From an uncultured Lachnospiraceae bacterium (lineage in GTDB: Bacteria > Bacillota > Clostridia > Lachnospirales > Lachnospiraceae), in assembly GCA_946546945.1 (NCBI GenBank), contig CAMNOU010000020.1:1-45123 (forward strand): DNA of 45,123 bases, written 5' to 3'. Both the position numbers and the translations under genes were made by a program. Positions within the stretch are counted from its first letter, which is position 1; every line of letters begins with the position of its first letter. Of the stretch, positions 25,711-36,796 are shown one piece after another. The notes under the pieces were generated by a model that worked only from the letters and a program-made list of their open reading frames with translations, was not told where the DNA came from and made no database searches.

Positions 25711-26355
25711 TTATGCCTCGAGAAGAGCAACAATCGCATCAAAAACATCTGTCATCGGCTGTGTACCATCTACTGTCTTTAATATTCCCTGATTGCTGTA
25801 ATACTCAATCAACGGCTGTGTCTGATCATGATATACATCCAGACGTTTCTTTACAGTTTCCGGTTCGTCATCTGCTCTGAGAACAACCTTCTCACCGCAT
25901 CTGTCACAGATTCCCTCTACCTTTGTAGGAATATTGACGATGTGATAGGTTGCGCCGCAATTTAAGCAGGCTCTTCTTCCGGCCATTCTTGTGATGATGT
26001 TTTCATCCGGCACATCCACATTGACTGCATAATCCATCGACTCGCCGCGTTCCTTCAGCGCGTCTGTCAGGCATTCAGCCTGTGGTATTGTCCGGGGAAA
26101 TCCATCCAGAATAAATCCATCTTTCGCATCTTCCCTGGAAATTCTGTCTACAACCAGATCACAGGTCAGTTCATCCGGCACAAGAAGGCCCTGATCCATG
26201 AAGGTTTTCGCCTTTTTCCCAAGCTCTGTTCCGTTTTTAATATTTGCGCGGAAAATATCTCCTGTAGAAATATGCGGAATCCCATACTTATCCGCAATCA
26301 TTTTTGCCTGAGTCCCCTTACCGGCACCCGGCGCCCCCAACATGATAATCTTCAT
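25711..26355 (-). CDS. adk: Adenylate kinase
   Basis: A 214-residue long-form adenylate kinase. P-loop GAPGAGKGTQ at 7-16, DGFPRT, and a LID with four zinc cysteines (CLNCGATYH and CDRCGE), typical of Gram-positives. The start at 26355 has AAAGGA upstream; 20 upstream residues in frame are not supported. It interconverts ATP, AMP and ADP. A promoter-like pair lies upstream at 26414-26441. Confidence 0.97.
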   Translation of the reverse strand: MKIIMLGAPGAGKGTQAKMIADKYGIPHISTGDIFRANIKNGTELGKKAKTFMDQGLLVPDELTCDLVVDRISREDAKDGFILDGFPRTIPQAECLTDALKERGESMDYAVNVDVPDENIITRMAGRRACLNCGATYHIVNIPTKVEGICDRCGEKVVLRADDEPETVKKRLDVYHDQTQPLIEYYSNQGILKTVDGTQPMTDVFDAIVALLEA

Positions 26356-26413
26356 ATCTGTATTCCTTTCTCTTATCTCTTTCATGTACTCTTTTTTCAT
26401 TTGTATGATGCGC

Positions 26414-26441
26414 ACAATATTTTCATATCGAAAATACGCAA
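26414..26441 (-). promoter_or_regulatory. Internal promoter candidate upstream of adk
   Basis: On the minus strand TTGCGT and TATTGT are spaced by 16 bp, 60-85 bp before the adk start. Confidence 0.35.
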
Positions 26442-26460
26442 GAATCTCCTGTATGACAAG

Positions 26461-26491
26461 AAGGAGATACCTGTACTCCAGGTACCTCCTT
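26461..26491. other. Strong hairpin between secY and adk
   Basis: Arms AAGGAGATACCTG and CAGGTACCTCCTT pair over 13 positions with one G-T pair and a 5-nt loop. The minus strand continues CTTGTCAT without a T-run. It could be an attenuator or an RNA-processing site in the super-operon. Confidence 0.55.
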
Positions 26492-26522
26492 ACTATCTGT
26501 CAATTAATCCGGCGCAATTATC

Positions 26523-27839
26523 TCAGTCATTCAAAAATCCCTTATAATTCCGAACAAGCATCTGTGACTCAATCTGCTTCAGGGTCTCAATGATTACACC
26601 TACGATAATGATCAGAGAAGTTCCTCCGAAGGAAAGGTTTGCATTGAATACACCTTCGAAAAAGATTGGTATGATTGCTACAATAACAAGTCCCACAGCA
26701 CCGATAAAGATGATGTAGTTCAAAACGGATGTAAGATAATCGCTGGTCGGCTTGCCCGGGCGGATACCTGGAATAAAGCCGCCCTGTTTTTTCATATTAT
26801 TGGCGATCTCAAGAGGATTGAATGTAATCGATGTATAGAAATATGCAAAAGCAATCACTAACACAATATAAATCACCAATCCGATGTTATTGATCGGTTC
26901 ATTAAAGTCAAACCAGTTGGACTGTGAAAACATCTTCAGCAGTTTACCCCAGAAACCGGTGCCGCCTGTCTTTCCAAGAAGATTTGTGATAATGACAGGG
27001 AACATCAGCAGTGACTGTGCAAAGATGATCGGGATAACGCCTGCGGTATTCACTTTCAACGGAATATGAGAGGTCTGTCCTCCCACCTGTTTTCTTCCCA
27101 TAACCTTACGGGAATACTGAACCGGAATTCTTCTTTCCGCGCCCTGAAGCGTAACAACCAGAATAACGACCAGAATAATGATCGCAATAATGATCGCCGC
27201 GTTCAGAACTGCTGTCGCAATTTCTTTTCCTTTGACAAACTGTTCGAATAATATAGTAAGATCTGACGGAAGCCTCGAGATAATGTTGATTGTCAGGACG
27301 ATGGAGATTCCATTTCCTACTCCGCGTTCTGTTATTCGCTCACCGATCCACATGATGGCAGCACTTCCTGCTGTCAGTGTAATCACTGTCATGATTACAT
27401 TCATGGCATTGAACTCGTTCATCAGTCCCTGTCTGCCAAATGCAATAGACATGGCAAGGGATTCCATGATCGCAAGACCGATGGTGAGATATCTCGTAAT
27501 AGCTGTCAGTTTCTTTCTTCCTTCTTCTCCATCTTTCTGCAGCTCTTCCAGCTTGGGAATCGCTATTGTCAGAAGCTGAATGATGATGGATGAAGTAATA
27601 TACGGGGTAATATTCAATGCGAAAACAGACATGTTCTCGAAAGAACCACCTGTTACCGCATCGAAAAATCCAAACGAATTACCTGCATTTTCAGAGAACC
27701 ACTGTGAAAAGAATTCTCCATTCAAGCCGGGGATCGGAAGCTGAGAGCCGATACGTACTACAACCAACATAAGAAGCGTATAGATAATACGGTTTCTTAT
27801 CTCTTTGATCTTAAACGCATTGCGGACTGTTTCAAGCAT
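26523..27839 (-). CDS. secY: Protein translocase subunit SecY
   Basis: A 438-residue ten-helix channel protein. Conserved segments include RIGSQLPIPGLN, the plug and helix 2 region NMSVFALNITPYITSSIIIQLL, and the cytoplasmic RRIPVQYSRKVMGRKQVGGQTSHIPLKVNTAGVIPIIFA. It forms the Sec channel with SecE/G. Its ATG overlaps the rplO stop by one base (TAATG). Confidence 0.98.
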   Translation of the reverse strand: MLETVRNAFKIKEIRNRIIYTLLMLVVVRIGSQLPIPGLNGEFFSQWFSENAGNSFGFFDAVTGGSFENMSVFALNITPYITSSIIIQLLTIAIPKLEELQKDGEEGRKKLTAITRYLTIGLAIMESLAMSIAFGRQGLMNEFNAMNVIMTVITLTAGSAAIMWIGERITERGVGNGISIVLTINIISRLPSDLTILFEQFVKGKEIATAVLNAAIIIAIIILVVILVVTLQGAERRIPVQYSRKVMGRKQVGGQTSHIPLKVNTAGVIPIIFAQSLLMFPVIITNLLGKTGGTGFWGKLLKMFSQSNWFDFNEPINNIGLVIYIVLVIAFAYFYTSITFNPLEIANNMKKQGGFIPGIRPGKPTSDYLTSVLNYIIFIGAVGLVIVAIIPIFFEGVFNANLSFGGTSLIIIVGVIIETLKQIESQMLVRNYKGFLND

Positions 27840-28279
27840 TAGATCACCTCTGCTTTTCCGCCCAGTGCTTCAATTTTTTCTTTTGCAGAACCACTGAAAG
27901 CGTTTGCCTGTACAGTAAGTTTCTTTGTAAGAGCTCCATTGCCAAGAATCTTCACACCATCTCCAGGTTTTTTAATGATTCCTGTCTCGATCAGAGCATC
28001 GATCGTAACGACTGTATCGTTTTCAAAAGCTTCCAGGGATGAAATATTAACTGCAACGATATCCTTAGAATTTCTGCATGTAAAGCCTCTCTTCGGGATA
28101 CGTCTGTATAAAGGCATCTGGCCACCTTCAAATCCCGGTCTCGGTGCTCCTGAACGAGCCTTCTGACCTTTATGGCCCTTACCTGCCGTTTTACCATTTC
28201 CGGATCCGTGTCCGCGGCCTCTTCTGAAGTTATCGCTCTGTTTAGAGCCTTCTGCCGGTCTTAAGTTTGATAATTCCAT
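27839..28279 (-). CDS. rplO: 50S ribosomal protein uL15
   Basis: A 146-residue uL15. The glycine-rich N-terminus ([26 protein letters not shown]) and [17 protein letters not shown] are canonical. Two ATGs are adjacent; the second (28279) is better spaced from AGGAGG. It is a late-assembling 50S protein. Confidence 0.97.
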   Translation of the reverse strand: MELSNLRPAEGSKQSDNFRRGRGHGSGNGKTAGKGHKGQKARSGAPRPGFEGGQMPLYRRIPKRGFTCRNSKDIVAVNISSLEAFENDTVVTIDALIETGIIKKPGDGVKILGNGALTKKLTVQANAFSGSAKEKIEALGGKAEVI

Positions 28280-28297
28280 CATGACACCTCCTTCTCA

Positions 28298-28480
28298 CTA
28301 GATTTCTTCAACTTTTACTAAATGTCTTACCTGCTGAATCATTCCTCTGACCGCAGCATTGTCGGGAAGCTCAACTGTTTTGTTAAGCTTTCTCAATCCA
28401 AGTGCCTCTACTGTCTTTTTGTGTTTGGGAACAGCACCGATCGTGGATTTCACAAGTGTGATTTTTAACTTATCTGCCAT
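28298..28480 (-). CDS. rpmD: 50S ribosomal protein uL30
   Basis: A 60-residue uL30 of standard length: [41 protein letters not shown] precedes the ATG. It lies between rpsE and rplO with 14- and 18-bp gaps. Confidence 0.97.
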   Translation of the reverse strand: MADKLKITLVKSTIGAVPKHKKTVEALGLRKLNKTVELPDNAAVRGMIQQVRHLVKVEEI

Positions 28481-28494
28481 TTGTCATACCCTCC

Positions 28495-29004
28495 TTAATC
28501 AAGTATCTCTTCTACAGATTTACCGCGAAGTCTAGCTACTTCTTCCGGGGATTTCAACTGGCTGAGTGCGTTGATTGTTGCAAGTACAACATTCTGTTTA
28601 TTGTTGGAACCCAGAGATTTTGTACGGATGTTCTTGATGCCTGCAAGTTCGCACACATTACGTGCCGGACCTCCGGCAATAACACCGGTACCTTCCGGAG
28701 ATTTCTTTAACAATACAGATGCGCCTGTATGTTTACCAGTTGTATCATGTGTAATACTGTTGTTCTCGTCAAGTTTCACCTCGATGAGTCTCTTCATAGC
28801 ATCCTCTTTTCCTTTGCGGATCGCTTCGGGAATTTCGGTTGCTTTTCCTAATCCGGCACCTACATGGCCATTACGGTCACCGACAACAACTAAAGCTGTA
28901 AAACGCATGTTACGTCCGCCTTTAACAACTTTCGTTACACGCTTGATCGATACGACTTTTTCTTCTAATTCCAACTGACTCGGATCAATTATTACTCGTT
29001 TCAT
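28495..29004 (-). CDS. rpsE: 30S ribosomal protein uS5
   Basis: A 169-residue uS5 with the N-terminal double-stranded RNA-binding fold ([34 protein letters not shown]) and the C-terminal [21 protein letters not shown]. It helps decoding accuracy and mRNA unwinding at the entry site. AAGGAGG upstream. Confidence 0.98.
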   Translation of the reverse strand: MKRVIIDPSQLELEEKVVSIKRVTKVVKGGRNMRFTALVVVGDRNGHVGAGLGKATEIPEAIRKGKEDAMKRLIEVKLDENNSITHDTTGKHTGASVLLKKSPEGTGVIAGGPARNVCELAGIKNIRTKSLGSNNKQNVVLATINALSQLKSPEEVARLRGKSVEEILD

Positions 29005-29022
29005 CGTCGTTTTTCCTCCTTG

Positions 29023-29391
29023 TTAAAAGTCTAATCCAGCTTCACGTGCTGCATCAGCTAATGCCTGAACTTTACCCTGATAGATAAAACCGCCTCTGTC
29101 AAATACAACTGTGGTGATTCCTTTTTCCAATGCTTTCTTAGCGATTGCGGTACCAACAGCAGCAGCTGCTTCAACATTATTGGTCTTCTCCAAAGCGTCT
29201 TTTACTTCTTTATCTAATGTAGAAGCGGCACAAAGAGTATTATGAGCATCATCGTCAATAATCTGGGCGTACATATGATTATTACTTCTGTAAACAGCTA
29301 AACGCGGTCTATCAGCAGTTCCTGCAAGATGATTACGTACTCTTCTGTGTTTTTTTACACGAGCCTCAACTCTTGATTTCTTACTAACCAT
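29023..29391 (-). CDS. rplR: 50S ribosomal protein uL18
   Basis: A 122-residue uL18 that binds 5S rRNA. Basic N-terminus [44 protein letters not shown], and the end [28 protein letters not shown]. Standard length and place between rplF and rpsE. Confidence 0.98.
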   Translation of the reverse strand: MVSKKSRVEARVKKHRRVRNHLAGTADRPRLAVYRSNNHMYAQIIDDDAHNTLCAASTLDKEVKDALEKTNNVEAAAAVGTAIAKKALEKGITTVVFDRGGFIYQGKVQALADAAREAGLDF

Positions 29392-29409
29392 TATCTGTCA
29401 CACCTCCAA

Positions 29410-29949
29410 TTATTTCTTACCAGTCTTACCGACTTTACGTCTGATCGTCTCATCAGCATACTTGATACCCTTGCCCTTATACGGCTCCGGTCTTCTCTTG
29501 TCTCTGATTTCCGATGCGTACTGGCCGACTTTTTCCTTATCAATACCCTTAATAATAATCTTGTTTCCGTCTACAACGGACTCAAGTCCATCCGGATCGA
29601 TCATCTCTACCGGATGAGAATATCCAAGATTCAGTGTCAGCTTATTTCCGGATTTGGAAGCTCTGTATCCAACACCGTTGACCTCCAGAGTCTTCTCATA
29701 ACCAGCTGTAACACCAATTACCATATTGTTGATCAGAGTTCTGGTTAATCCATGTAAGGATTTCATTTTTTTCAGATCATTCGGTCTGCTTACAATTACT
29801 TCAGAACCTTCCTGTTTGATCTCCATCTCTGCGGGGAGAACTCTCTCGAGTGTTCCCTTGGGACCTTTTACAGTCACATGATTATTTTCTGCGATCGTTA
29901 CGGTTACTCCGTCCGGAATCGCGATTGGCATTCTTCCTATACGTGACAT
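29410..29949 (-). CDS. rplF: 50S ribosomal protein uL6
   Basis: A 179-residue uL6 with two repeated folds. [18 protein letters not shown] at the start and the rRNA-binding [16 protein letters not shown] near the end. It lies by the sarcin-ricin loop region. AGGAGG upstream. Confidence 0.98.
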   Translation of the reverse strand: MSRIGRMPIAIPDGVTVTIAENNHVTVKGPKGTLERVLPAEMEIKQEGSEVIVSRPNDLKKMKSLHGLTRTLINNMVIGVTAGYEKTLEVNGVGYRASKSGNKLTLNLGYSHPVEMIDPDGLESVVDGNKIIIKGIDKEKVGQYASEIRDKRRPEPYKGKGIKYADETIRRKVGKTGKK

Positions 29950-30029
29950 GCCCGTACCTCCTATATATTTGTCGTTAATTTTACCATAGTTCCCTGTCTA
30001 AGGGTTTGCATTCACTAAGTGCTTCCGGA

Positions 30030-30431
30030 CTACCAGACAAATGCTAATACTTCGCCGCCGACCTGAAGTCTTCTGGCCTCTTTGTCTGTAATAACGCCCT
30101 GGTTCGTGGAAAGGATTGCAATTCCCAGACCGCCAAGTACTCTCGGGATCTCATTCTTGCCGGCATATACTCTCAGACCGGGTTTTGAGATTCTCTTGAT
30201 ACCTGTAATGATTTTCTCGTTCTTATCTGCGCCGTATTTTAATGTAACGCGAATTGTTTTAAAATTACCGTCTTCAACGATATCGTATTTCTCAATATAT
30301 CCTTCATTGTATAAGATTTCTGCGATGGCAGCTTTCATTTTGGATGAAGGGATATCTACTGTATCATGTTTTGCAGTGTTAGCGTTACGGATTCTTGTAA
30401 GCATATCTGCAATCGGATCACTTGTCATCAT
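30030..30431 (-). CDS. rpsH: 30S ribosomal protein uS8
   Basis: A 133-residue uS8: [29 protein letters not shown] and the end [22 protein letters not shown]. It binds the central domain of 16S rRNA and regulates spc operons in some bacteria. Two tandem ATGs exist; the first is better spaced from AGGAGG. Confidence 0.98.
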   Translation of the reverse strand: MMTSDPIADMLTRIRNANTAKHDTVDIPSSKMKAAIAEILYNEGYIEKYDIVEDGNFKTIRVTLKYGADKNEKIITGIKRISKPGLRVYAGKNEIPRVLGGLGIAILSTNQGVITDKEARRLQVGGEVLAFVW

Positions 30432-30512
30432 GATATGGGGTCCTCCTATTTCATTTACTCCAACTCCAGCTCACAGTTCCTGTCCTCTGAGCTTTTCTAT
30501 GGGATGTTCGGC

Positions 30513-30698
30513 CTACCAGCTTGCTTTCTTTACACCCGGAATCTCGCCCTTGTAAGCCAGTTCACGGAAGCAAACTCTGCAGATGCCATATTTCTTCAGT
30601 ACAGAATGCGGACGACCGCAGATTCTACAGCGGGTATATTCTCTGGTAGAGAATTTTTGCTTGCGCTGCTGTTTTATTTTCATAGATTTTTTAGCCAT
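30513..30698 (-). CDS. rpsN: 30S ribosomal protein uS14, zinc type
   Basis: A 61-residue type Z uS14 with both zinc CxxC pairs: [10 protein letters not shown] and [24 protein letters not shown]. The short, zinc-binding form is typical of Firmicutes. Confidence 0.98.
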   Translation of the reverse strand: MAKKSMKIKQQRKQKFSTREYTRCRICGRPHSVLKKYGICRVCFRELAYKGEIPGVKKASW

Positions 30699-30716
30699 TG
30701 AAAATTCCCTCCTGTA

Positions 30717-31256
30717 TTATTTCGCAAACGGCATATTGAACTGTGTCAGTAATTCACGGGCTTCTTCATCTGTCTTTGCTGTAGTAACAAAAATGACATC
30801 CATTCCTCTGACTTTGTCGACCTTATCGTATTCGATCTCAGGGAAGATCAGCTGCTCTTTGATACCAAGCGCATAGTTTCCTCTGCCGTCGAATGCATTC
30901 GGGTTTACACCGCGGAAGTCACGTACACGGGGAAGCGCAAGGTTGATCAGGCGATCAACGAACTCATACATTTTCTCTCCGCGTAAGGTAACTTTACATC
31001 CAATTGCCATGCCTTCTCTGATTTTGAAGTTCGCGATAGAGTTTTTCGCTTTTGTAGCAACCGGTTTCTGACCTGTGATGATTTCCATATCATGCATTGC
31101 AGATTCCAGAAGCTTTGCGTTATCTTTCGCTTCGCCAACACCCATATTGACAACTACTTTCTCGAGTTTCGGCACTTCCATTATATTTTTATATCCGAAT
31201 TTTTTGATCATAGCATCTACGATCTCATTCTGGTAAATATCCTTAAGTCTGCTCAT
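30717..31256 (-). CDS. rplE: 50S ribosomal protein uL5
   Basis: A 179-residue uL5 that binds 5S rRNA. Key segments: [41 protein letters not shown], and the end [15 protein letters not shown]. Standard length and place. Confidence 0.98.
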   Translation of the reverse strand: MSRLKDIYQNEIVDAMIKKFGYKNIMEVPKLEKVVVNMGVGEAKDNAKLLESAMHDMEIITGQKPVATKAKNSIANFKIREGMAIGCKVTLRGEKMYEFVDRLINLALPRVRDFRGVNPNAFDGRGNYALGIKEQLIFPEIEYDKVDKVRGMDVIFVTTAKTDEEARELLTQFNMPFAK

Positions 31257-31279
31257 TCTGATGGACCTCCCTTCCCTGA

Positions 31280-31585
31280 TTAATCAATTACTTCGCCTGT
31301 GGATTTTGCCACACGCACTTTTTTATCTCCGTCCATCTTGAAACCAACTCTGGTTGCTGTTCCTTTATGAACATACATTACGTTAGAAATATCGATCGGA
31401 GCTTCCTGCTGAACGATTCCGCCCGCCTGGTTTGCCATACTCGGTTTTGTATGCTTTGTAACCATGTTGACGCCTTCAACAGTCACTTTATTATTCTTTG
31501 CGTCAACAGCGATTACTTTGCCTTCTTTATCTTTATCTTTTCCGGCAATCACTTTGACGGTATCACCTTTTTTAATTTTAAGCAT
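31280..31585 (-). CDS. rplX: 50S ribosomal protein uL24
   Basis: A 101-residue uL24 with a KOW domain: [26 protein letters not shown]. The start at 31585 has AGGAGG upstream; the longer frame overlaps rplN and is rejected. It nucleates 50S assembly. Confidence 0.97.
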   Translation of the reverse strand: MLKIKKGDTVKVIAGKDKDKEGKVIAVDAKNNKVTVEGVNMVTKHTKPSMANQAGGIVQQEAPIDISNVMYVHKGTATRVGFKMDGDKKVRVAKSTGEVID

Positions 31586-31598
31586 CAGTCGGTACCTC

Positions 31599-31967
31599 CT
31601 ATAATACTTCCGGAGCAAGAGACACAATTCTCATAAACTGCTTCTCACGCAGCTCTCTGGCAACCGGTCCAAAAATACGAGTTCCTCTCGGGGTCTTATC
31701 ATCTCTGATAATAACAGCGGCATTCTCATCAAATTTGATATAAGAACCGTCTTTACGGCGTGCACCCTTTTTTGTACGAACAACAACTGCCTTAACGACA
31801 TCGCCTTTTTTGACAACTCCGCCTGGTGTTGCATCTTTTACCGTAGCAACAATTATATCACCAATGTTCGCATATCTTCTTGTAGATCCACCCATAACAC
31901 GAATGCAAAGCAACTCTTTTGCGCCAGTGTTATCAGCTACTTTCAGTCTGCTTTCCTGCTGAATCAT
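31599..31967 (-). CDS. rplN: 50S ribosomal protein uL14
   Basis: A 122-residue uL14: [28 protein letters not shown] and the end [18 protein letters not shown]. The start at 31967 follows AAGGAGG; the longer frame is rejected. It forms part of intersubunit bridges. Confidence 0.98.
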   Translation of the reverse strand: MIQQESRLKVADNTGAKELLCIRVMGGSTRRYANIGDIIVATVKDATPGGVVKKGDVVKAVVVRTKKGARRKDGSYIKFDENAAVIIRDDKTPRGTRIFGPVARELREKQFMRIVSLAPEVL

Positions 31968-31983
31968 ACTAAAAGCCTCCTTC

Positions 31984-32241
31984 TTATTTAGCTTTTTCCA
32001 TAATCTCGACAAGTCTCCATCTTTTCTCTTTGGATAACGGTCTTGTCTCCATCACTCTGACCTTATCGCCAACGCCGCATTCGTTGTTCTCGTCATGAGC
32101 TTTTAATTTATAAGTTCTTTTAACGATTTTATTGTAAAGCGGATGTCTTACGTTGTCCTCAACTGCAACTACGATCGTTTTGTCCATCTTATCGCTTACC
32201 ACTTTACCGACACGTGTTTTTCTAAGATTTCTTTCTTCCAC
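31984..32241 (-). CDS. rpsQ: 30S ribosomal protein uS17
   Basis: An 85-residue OB-fold uS17: [41 protein letters not shown], then [16 protein letters not shown]. Standard length; early 16S rRNA binder. Confidence 0.98.
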   Translation of the reverse strand: MEERNLRKTRVGKVVSDKMDKTIVVAVEDNVRHPLYNKIVKRTYKLKAHDENNECGVGDKVRVMETRPLSKEKRWRLVEIMEKAK

Positions 32242-32273
32242 GGGAATTCTCCTTTCATGGTCTGCCAGGAAAA

Positions 32274-32474
32274 TTATTCAGCTTTCTCAGCGATAACAGT
32301 CTGAATTCTGGCAATATTCTTTCTGACTTCTTTCAGTCTTCCGGTATTTTCCAACTGATTTGTAGCATTCTGGAATCTGAGATTGAAAAGTTCTTTCTTT
32401 GCAGCTACAAGCTGATTCTGCAGCTCTGCAGCGCTCTGTGTTCTTAATTCTTCTAAATATTTACTGGATTTCAT
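32274..32474 (-). CDS. rpmC: 50S ribosomal protein uL29
   Basis: A 66-residue two-helix uL29 near the peptide exit: [53 protein letters not shown]. The ATG at 32474 begins one base after the rplP stop and has AAGGCGG 8 nt upstream; a GTG nine bases earlier is badly spaced. Confidence 0.97.
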   Translation of the reverse strand: MKSSKYLEELRTQSAAELQNQLVAAKKELFNLRFQNATNQLENTGRLKEVRKNIARIQTVIAEKAE

Positions 32475-32475
32475 T

Positions 32476-32901
32476 CTATTCACCGCCTTCTAAGTCTGCA
32501 CGGGAAACGATCTTGCACTTGCACGGCAATTTGTGTGTAGCAAGACGAAGTGCTTCGCGAGCAATTTCTTCAGACACGCCAGAGATTTCAAACAGTACAC
32601 GACCTGGCTTTACTACAGCTACCCAATATTCCAAAGAACCTTTACCGGAACCCATACGGGTCTCAGCAGGTTTTGCTGTTACCGGTTTGTCCGGGAAAAT
32701 CTTGATCCATACTTTACCGCCACGTTTGATGTAACGGGTCATGGCGATACGGGCTGCCTCAATCTGATTGGATTTGATCCAGCAGGGCTCAAGGGCAACG
32801 ATACCGTATTCACCATTTGTGATTTTATTGCCTCTTAACGCTTTACCGGCCATAGAACCACGGAACTGTTTACGTCTTTTGACTCTTTTTGGCATTAACA
32901 T
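32476..32901 (-). CDS. rplP: 50S ribosomal protein uL16
   Basis: A 141-residue uL16: [24 protein letters not shown], then [41 protein letters not shown]. It shapes the A-site tRNA region. Its ATG overlaps the rpsC stop (TAATG). Confidence 0.98.
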   Translation of the reverse strand: MLMPKRVKRRKQFRGSMAGKALRGNKITNGEYGIVALEPCWIKSNQIEAARIAMTRYIKRGGKVWIKIFPDKPVTAKPAETRMGSGKGSLEYWVAVVKPGRVLFEISGVSEEIAREALRLATHKLPCKCKIVSRADLEGGE

Positions 32902-33554
32902 TATTTATCGCTCCCTTCCTTTGCCTTTTTCGGAAGTACTTCACCTTTATAGATCCATACTTTCACGCCTACTTTACCGTAGGTAGTATCAGCTTCTGCA
33001 AAACCATAATCGATATCTGCGCGCAGAGTCTGAAGAGGAATGGTTCCCTCGCTGTAGAACTCTGTACGGGCCATATCAGCACCACCAAGACGTCCGGAAA
33101 CAGAAGCTTTGATTCCCAGAGCGCCGGACTTCATGGTTCTGCTCATGCAGGACTTCATAGCGCGGCGGAAGGAAACACGGTTCTCAAGCTGTGCAGCAAT
33201 GTTCTCTGCAACAAGCTGAGCATCCTTATCCGGTCTCTTTACTTCTTTGATATCAACGATCAGCTTCTTGTCTGTTAATTTCTGAAGCTCTTTTTTAACT
33301 TTCTCGATCTCGGCACCGCCTTTACCGATTACAACACCCGGCTTCGCTGTGTAAACGATCACTTTTACACGGTCAGATGCTCTCTCGATATCGATGTTTG
33401 CGATACCTGCGCTGTATAATTTTTTCTTTAAAAATTTTCTGATATTATAATCTTCGACCAGGAGATCTGCAAAGTCGCCTTCCGCATACCATTTAGAACT
33501 CCAGTCTTTGATAACACCGACTCTTAAGCCATGAGGATTCACTTTCTGTCCCAT
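32901..33554 (-). CDS. rpsC: 30S ribosomal protein uS3
   Basis: A 217-residue uS3: [23 protein letters not shown], the KH domain with [16 protein letters not shown], and the C-terminal [31 protein letters not shown]. It lines the mRNA entry channel. Confidence 0.98.
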   Translation of the reverse strand: MGQKVNPHGLRVGVIKDWSSKWYAEGDFADLLVEDYNIRKFLKKKLYSAGIANIDIERASDRVKVIVYTAKPGVVIGKGGAEIEKVKKELQKLTDKKLIVDIKEVKRPDKDAQLVAENIAAQLENRVSFRRAMKSCMSRTMKSGALGIKASVSGRLGGADMARTEFYSEGTIPLQTLRADIDYGFAEADTTYGKVGVKVWIYKGEVLPKKAKEGSDK

Positions 33555-33564
33555 GTTTTACCTC

Positions 33565-33951
33565 CTACCTTTCGTTAAGCACAATTGTAATGTGGCTCAT
33601 TCTCTTCTCGATTCTGTAAGCTCGGCCCTGTGCTCTCGGACGAACTCTCTTCATTGTAGGTCCTTTGTTTGCGTAACACTCCTCTACATAAAGATTATCA
33701 ATGTTCATTCCGTTGTTGTTCTCAGCGTTTGCGATAGCGGATTTTAATAATTTCTCAATTACGCTGGATGCGTATCTGGGATTGTACATTACGATTGCAA
33801 GTGCGGTCTTCACATCTTTTCCGCGGATTGCATCCAGTACAAAACAAGCTTTCTGTACCGACATTCTAGCATAAGATAACTTTGCTGAAGGTCTGGTATC
33901 TTTTTGAGCATTTCTCTCACGTTTGATCTGTGATCTATGTCCTTTTGCCAT
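33565..33951 (-). CDS. rplV: 50S ribosomal protein uL22
   Basis: A 128-residue uL22 whose hairpin reaches the exit tunnel: AKLSYARMSVQKACFVLDAIRGKDVKTALAI, then the tunnel loop KGPTMKRVRPRAQGRAYRIEKRMSHITIVL. Standard length. Confidence 0.98.
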   Translation of the reverse strand: MAKGHRSQIKRERNAQKDTRPSAKLSYARMSVQKACFVLDAIRGKDVKTALAIVMYNPRYASSVIEKLLKSAIANAENNNGMNIDNLYVEECYANKGPTMKRVRPRAQGRAYRIEKRMSHITIVLNER

Positions 33952-33974
33952 GGATAGTAACCTCCTTTACTAAA

Positions 33975-34256
33975 TTATCTTACTCTTGATTTTTTCTCGT
34001 CTTTTCCATGTCCTCTGTAGGTTCTTGTAGCAACGAACTCACCGAGTTTGTGTCCAACCATATCCTCTGTAATATATACAGGCACATGTTTTCTTCCATC
34101 ATGAACTGCAATTGTATGTCCGACCATCTGCGGGAAGATTGTGGAACGACGGGACCATGTCTTGATTACAGACTTGTCACCGGAAGCGTTCAGCGCATCA
34201 ATCTTTTTCAGTAAACTCTCATCAGCAAACGGTCCTTTTTTTAATGAACGTGCCAT
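33975..34256 (-). CDS. rpsS: 30S ribosomal protein uS19
   Basis: A 93-residue uS19: [18 protein letters not shown], then [52 protein letters not shown]. Binds the 30S head with uS13. GGAGG upstream. Confidence 0.98.
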   Translation of the reverse strand: MARSLKKGPFADESLLKKIDALNASGDKSVIKTWSRRSTIFPQMVGHTIAVHDGRKHVPVYITEDMVGHKLGEFVATRTYRGHGKDEKKSRVR

Positions 34257-34267
34257 TCTTCAACCTC

Positions 34268-35110
34268 CTATTTGATCGCTCTGCCGTCGCGTCTTCTTAC
34301 GATCAGCTTGTTAGACTGCTTGTTTTTCTTTCTGGTCTTCAGACCAAGAGCAGGCTTGCCCCACGGTGTGGAAGGACCCGGACGACCGATACTGGTCTTG
34401 CCTTCACCACCACCATGCGGATGGTCATTCGGGTTCATAACAGAACCGCGTACTGTCGGGCGGATGCCCATGTGACGTTTCCGTCCTGCTTTACCGATGT
34501 TGATCAGGTTGTGGTCTCCATTACCGATCACACCAATCGTAGCACGACAGTTGATCGGAACCATTCTCATCTCGCCGGAGGGAAGACGAAGTGTAGCATA
34601 CTTGCCCTCTTTTGCCATGAGCTGTGCGCTCATGCCTGCTGCGCGGACCATCTGGCCGCCCTTGCCCGGATGAAGCTCGATATTGTGAACCTGTGTACCA
34701 ACCGGGATGTTCTCCAGCGGCAGGCAGTTGCCCACGCGAACCTCAGCCTCTGCGCCGTTCATGACCTTCATACCGTCTGTCAGGCCTTCAGGAGCAAGGA
34801 TATATGCTTTCTGTCCGTCTGCATAGCAGATGAGTGCGATATTCGCGGATCTGTTCGGATCATACTCGATACCGATTACAGTAGCAGGAATACCGTCTTT
34901 GTTTCTCTTGAAATCAATGATTCTGTATTTTTTCTTAGCACCGCCGCCATGATGACGAACAGTGATCTTACCCTGATTATTGCGACCAGAATGTTTCGGG
35001 ATGGAAACGATCAGGGACTTCTCCGGAGTATCCTTTGTGATCTCAGAGAAATCAGAACCTGTCATATTTCTTCTGGAAGGTGTATACGGGTTATATGTTT
35101 TGATTCCCAT
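34268..35110 (-). CDS. rplB: 50S ribosomal protein uL2
   Basis: A 280-residue uL2: [22 protein letters not shown] at the start and the conserved [33 protein letters not shown] near the end, including the histidine important at the peptidyl-transferase region. The start at 35110 has AAAGGAG upstream; six further residues in frame are not supported. Confidence 0.98.
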   Translation of the reverse strand: MGIKTYNPYTPSRRNMTGSDFSEITKDTPEKSLIVSIPKHSGRNNQGKITVRHHGGGAKKKYRIIDFKRNKDGIPATVIGIEYDPNRSANIALICYADGQKAYILAPEGLTDGMKVMNGAEAEVRVGNCLPLENIPVGTQVHNIELHPGKGGQMVRAAGMSAQLMAKEGKYATLRLPSGEMRMVPINCRATIGVIGNGDHNLINIGKAGRKRHMGIRPTVRGSVMNPNDHPHGGGEGKTSIGRPGPSTPWGKPALGLKTRKKNKQSNKLIVRRRDGRAIK

Positions 35111-35173
35111 AATGAAATCTCCTTTCAAAACATTTGTTTATTATCGTACTTGTCTGTACTTAGGTTGCGGCTT

Positions 35174-35473
35174 TTACAGTCCTGCAAAAATCTCGATATC
35201 AGCGCTGTCCTCAGTCAGCTGAACGATTGCCTTTTTGGTCTTTGCGGTCTTGCCGAAGACCCAGCCGCGTCTCTTTGTCTTGCCTTCGCAGTTCATTGTC
35301 TTAACGCTTGCGACTTTCACACCGTCAAACATCTTCTCAACTGCATCTTTGATCATTGTCTTGTTTGCTTCCGGGTGAACCAGGAAAGTGTATTTCTTGT
35401 CAGCCATGATATTCATGGACTTCTCTGTAACAACCGGTTTGAGGATTACGTCATAGTACTGTACGTTTGCCAT
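35174..35473 (-). CDS. rplW: 50S ribosomal protein uL23
   Basis: A 99-residue uL23 at the tunnel exit, the docking site for trigger factor and [47 protein letters not shown]. It overlaps the rplD stop by one base. Confidence 0.98.
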   Translation of the reverse strand: MANVQYYDVILKPVVTEKSMNIMADKKYTFLVHPEANKTMIKDAVEKMFDGVKVASVKTMNCEGKTKRRGWVFGKTAKTKKAIVQLTEDSADIEIFAGL

Positions 35474-36093
35474 TATGCATATACCTCCTCGATCTTTTCT
35501 ACGCCGGCCTTTGTAGTGATCACGGTATCATATTTGAGGATATCGTACACGTTCATGCCGGAAACAAGTGCTGTCTTCACATCCGGAACGTTTGCCGCGG
35601 ATTTTACGATCACGTCGTCTCTGTCATCCAGAACAACCAGCGCTTTGGAAACCTTTAAGTTGTTCAGAACTTTTACAAAGTCTTTTGTCTTGATCGCGTC
35701 AAGTTTCAGCTCATCTAATACTACGAACTTTGCATCCTGTACTCTGCTGGTCAGAGCGGATTTCAAAGCTGCTCTTTTCTCTTTTTTGTTTACCTTAAAA
35801 GAGTAATCTCTCGGAACGGGAGCGAATACGACGCCGCCGCCGGTCCACTGCGGAGCTCTGATGGATCCCTGTCTTGCATGACCGGTTCCTTTCTGTCTCC
35901 AGGGTTTTCTTCCGCCGCCGGAAACTTCAGAACGGGTTTTTGCCTTCTGTGTTCCCTGACGATTATTTGCAAGCTGCTGTACAACTGCCATATGAACAAG
36001 GTGCTCGTTGACTTCTACGCCAAACACCGCATCATTCAGTTCCATGGAGCCGACTTCGTTGCCTTCCATATTATAAACAGATACGTTAGCCAT
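35473..36093 (-). CDS. rplD: 50S ribosomal protein uL4
   Basis: A 206-residue uL4: the tunnel loop [46 protein letters not shown] is intact. In several bacteria uL4 also represses its own S10 operon through a leader. Standard length. Confidence 0.98.
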   Translation of the reverse strand: MANVSVYNMEGNEVGSMELNDAVFGVEVNEHLVHMAVVQQLANNRQGTQKAKTRSEVSGGGRKPWRQKGTGHARQGSIRAPQWTGGGVVFAPVPRDYSFKVNKKEKRAALKSALTSRVQDAKFVVLDELKLDAIKTKDFVKVLNNLKVSKALVVLDDRDDVIVKSAANVPDVKTALVSGMNVYDILKYDTVITTKAGVEKIEEVYA

Positions 36094-36118
36094 CTGTGTG
36101 TCCTCCTTTCCTGATCAA

Positions 36119-36796
36119 TTAAGCCTTAACGGATTCCTTGATCGTAACTAAAGATTTCTTAGGTCCCGGTACGGATCCTTTGATTAAAAGAATGTTGTTT
36201 TCAGCATCCACGCGAACAACCTCTAAGTTCTGAACTGTAACTTTTACGCTGCCCATGTGTCCCGGCATGCCTTTTCCCTTGAATACTTTACTCGGGGAAG
36301 AGCAGGCGCCGTTGGAACCCTGATGACGATGGAACTTGGAACCATGAGCCATCGGTCCTCTGTGCTGTCCGTATCTCTTGATCGCACCCTGGAAACCTTT
36401 ACCTTTGGAAATCGCTGTTGCGTCAACCTTGTCACCTTCTGCGAAGATGTCAGCCTTGATCTCATCTGCGAGATTGTAATCAGCCGCATTCTCGAACTTG
36501 AACTCGCGGACATATCTCTTCGGAACTACGCCTGCTTTGTCAAAGTGACCTTTTTCCGGTTTGTTCACACCATGTCTGTTTCTGATTTCTTTTTTGCCTG
36601 TAGCATCTTTGCTGACTACTTTTACTTTCTTATCAGCAAAACCTACCTGTACCGCACTGTATCCGTCGTTCTCAACTGTTTTGATCTGAGTAACGCAGCA
36701 GGGACCAGCCTGCAATACAGTGACCGGAATTAAGACTCCGTCTGCATCGAAGATCTGAGTCATTCCGACTTTTGTAGCTAAAATAGCTTTCTTCAT
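36119..36796 (-). CDS. rplC: 50S ribosomal protein uL3
   Basis: A 225-residue uL3: [19 protein letters not shown], then the extension [34 protein letters not shown] near the peptidyl-transferase centre. AGGAGG upstream. A 223-bp spacer separates it from rpsJ, much longer than other gaps in this segment. Confidence 0.98.
   Translation of the reverse strand: MKKAILATKVGMTQIFDADGVLIPVTVLQAGPCCVTQIKTVENDGYSAVQVGFADKKVKVVSKDATGKKEIRNRHGVNKPEKGHFDKAGVVPKRYVREFKFENAADYNLADEIKADIFAEGDKVDATAISKGKGFQGAIKRYGQHRGPMAHGSKFHRHQGSNGACSSPSKVFKGKGMPGHMGSVKVTVQNLEVVRVDAENNILLIKGSVPGPKKSLVTIKESVKA

Noticed and set aside
34244..35806. 520-codon open frame on the plus strand across rplB, rplW and rplD
   Set aside because: It is antisense to three certain ribosomal protein genes and has no family features; length arises from codon bias of the opposite strand.
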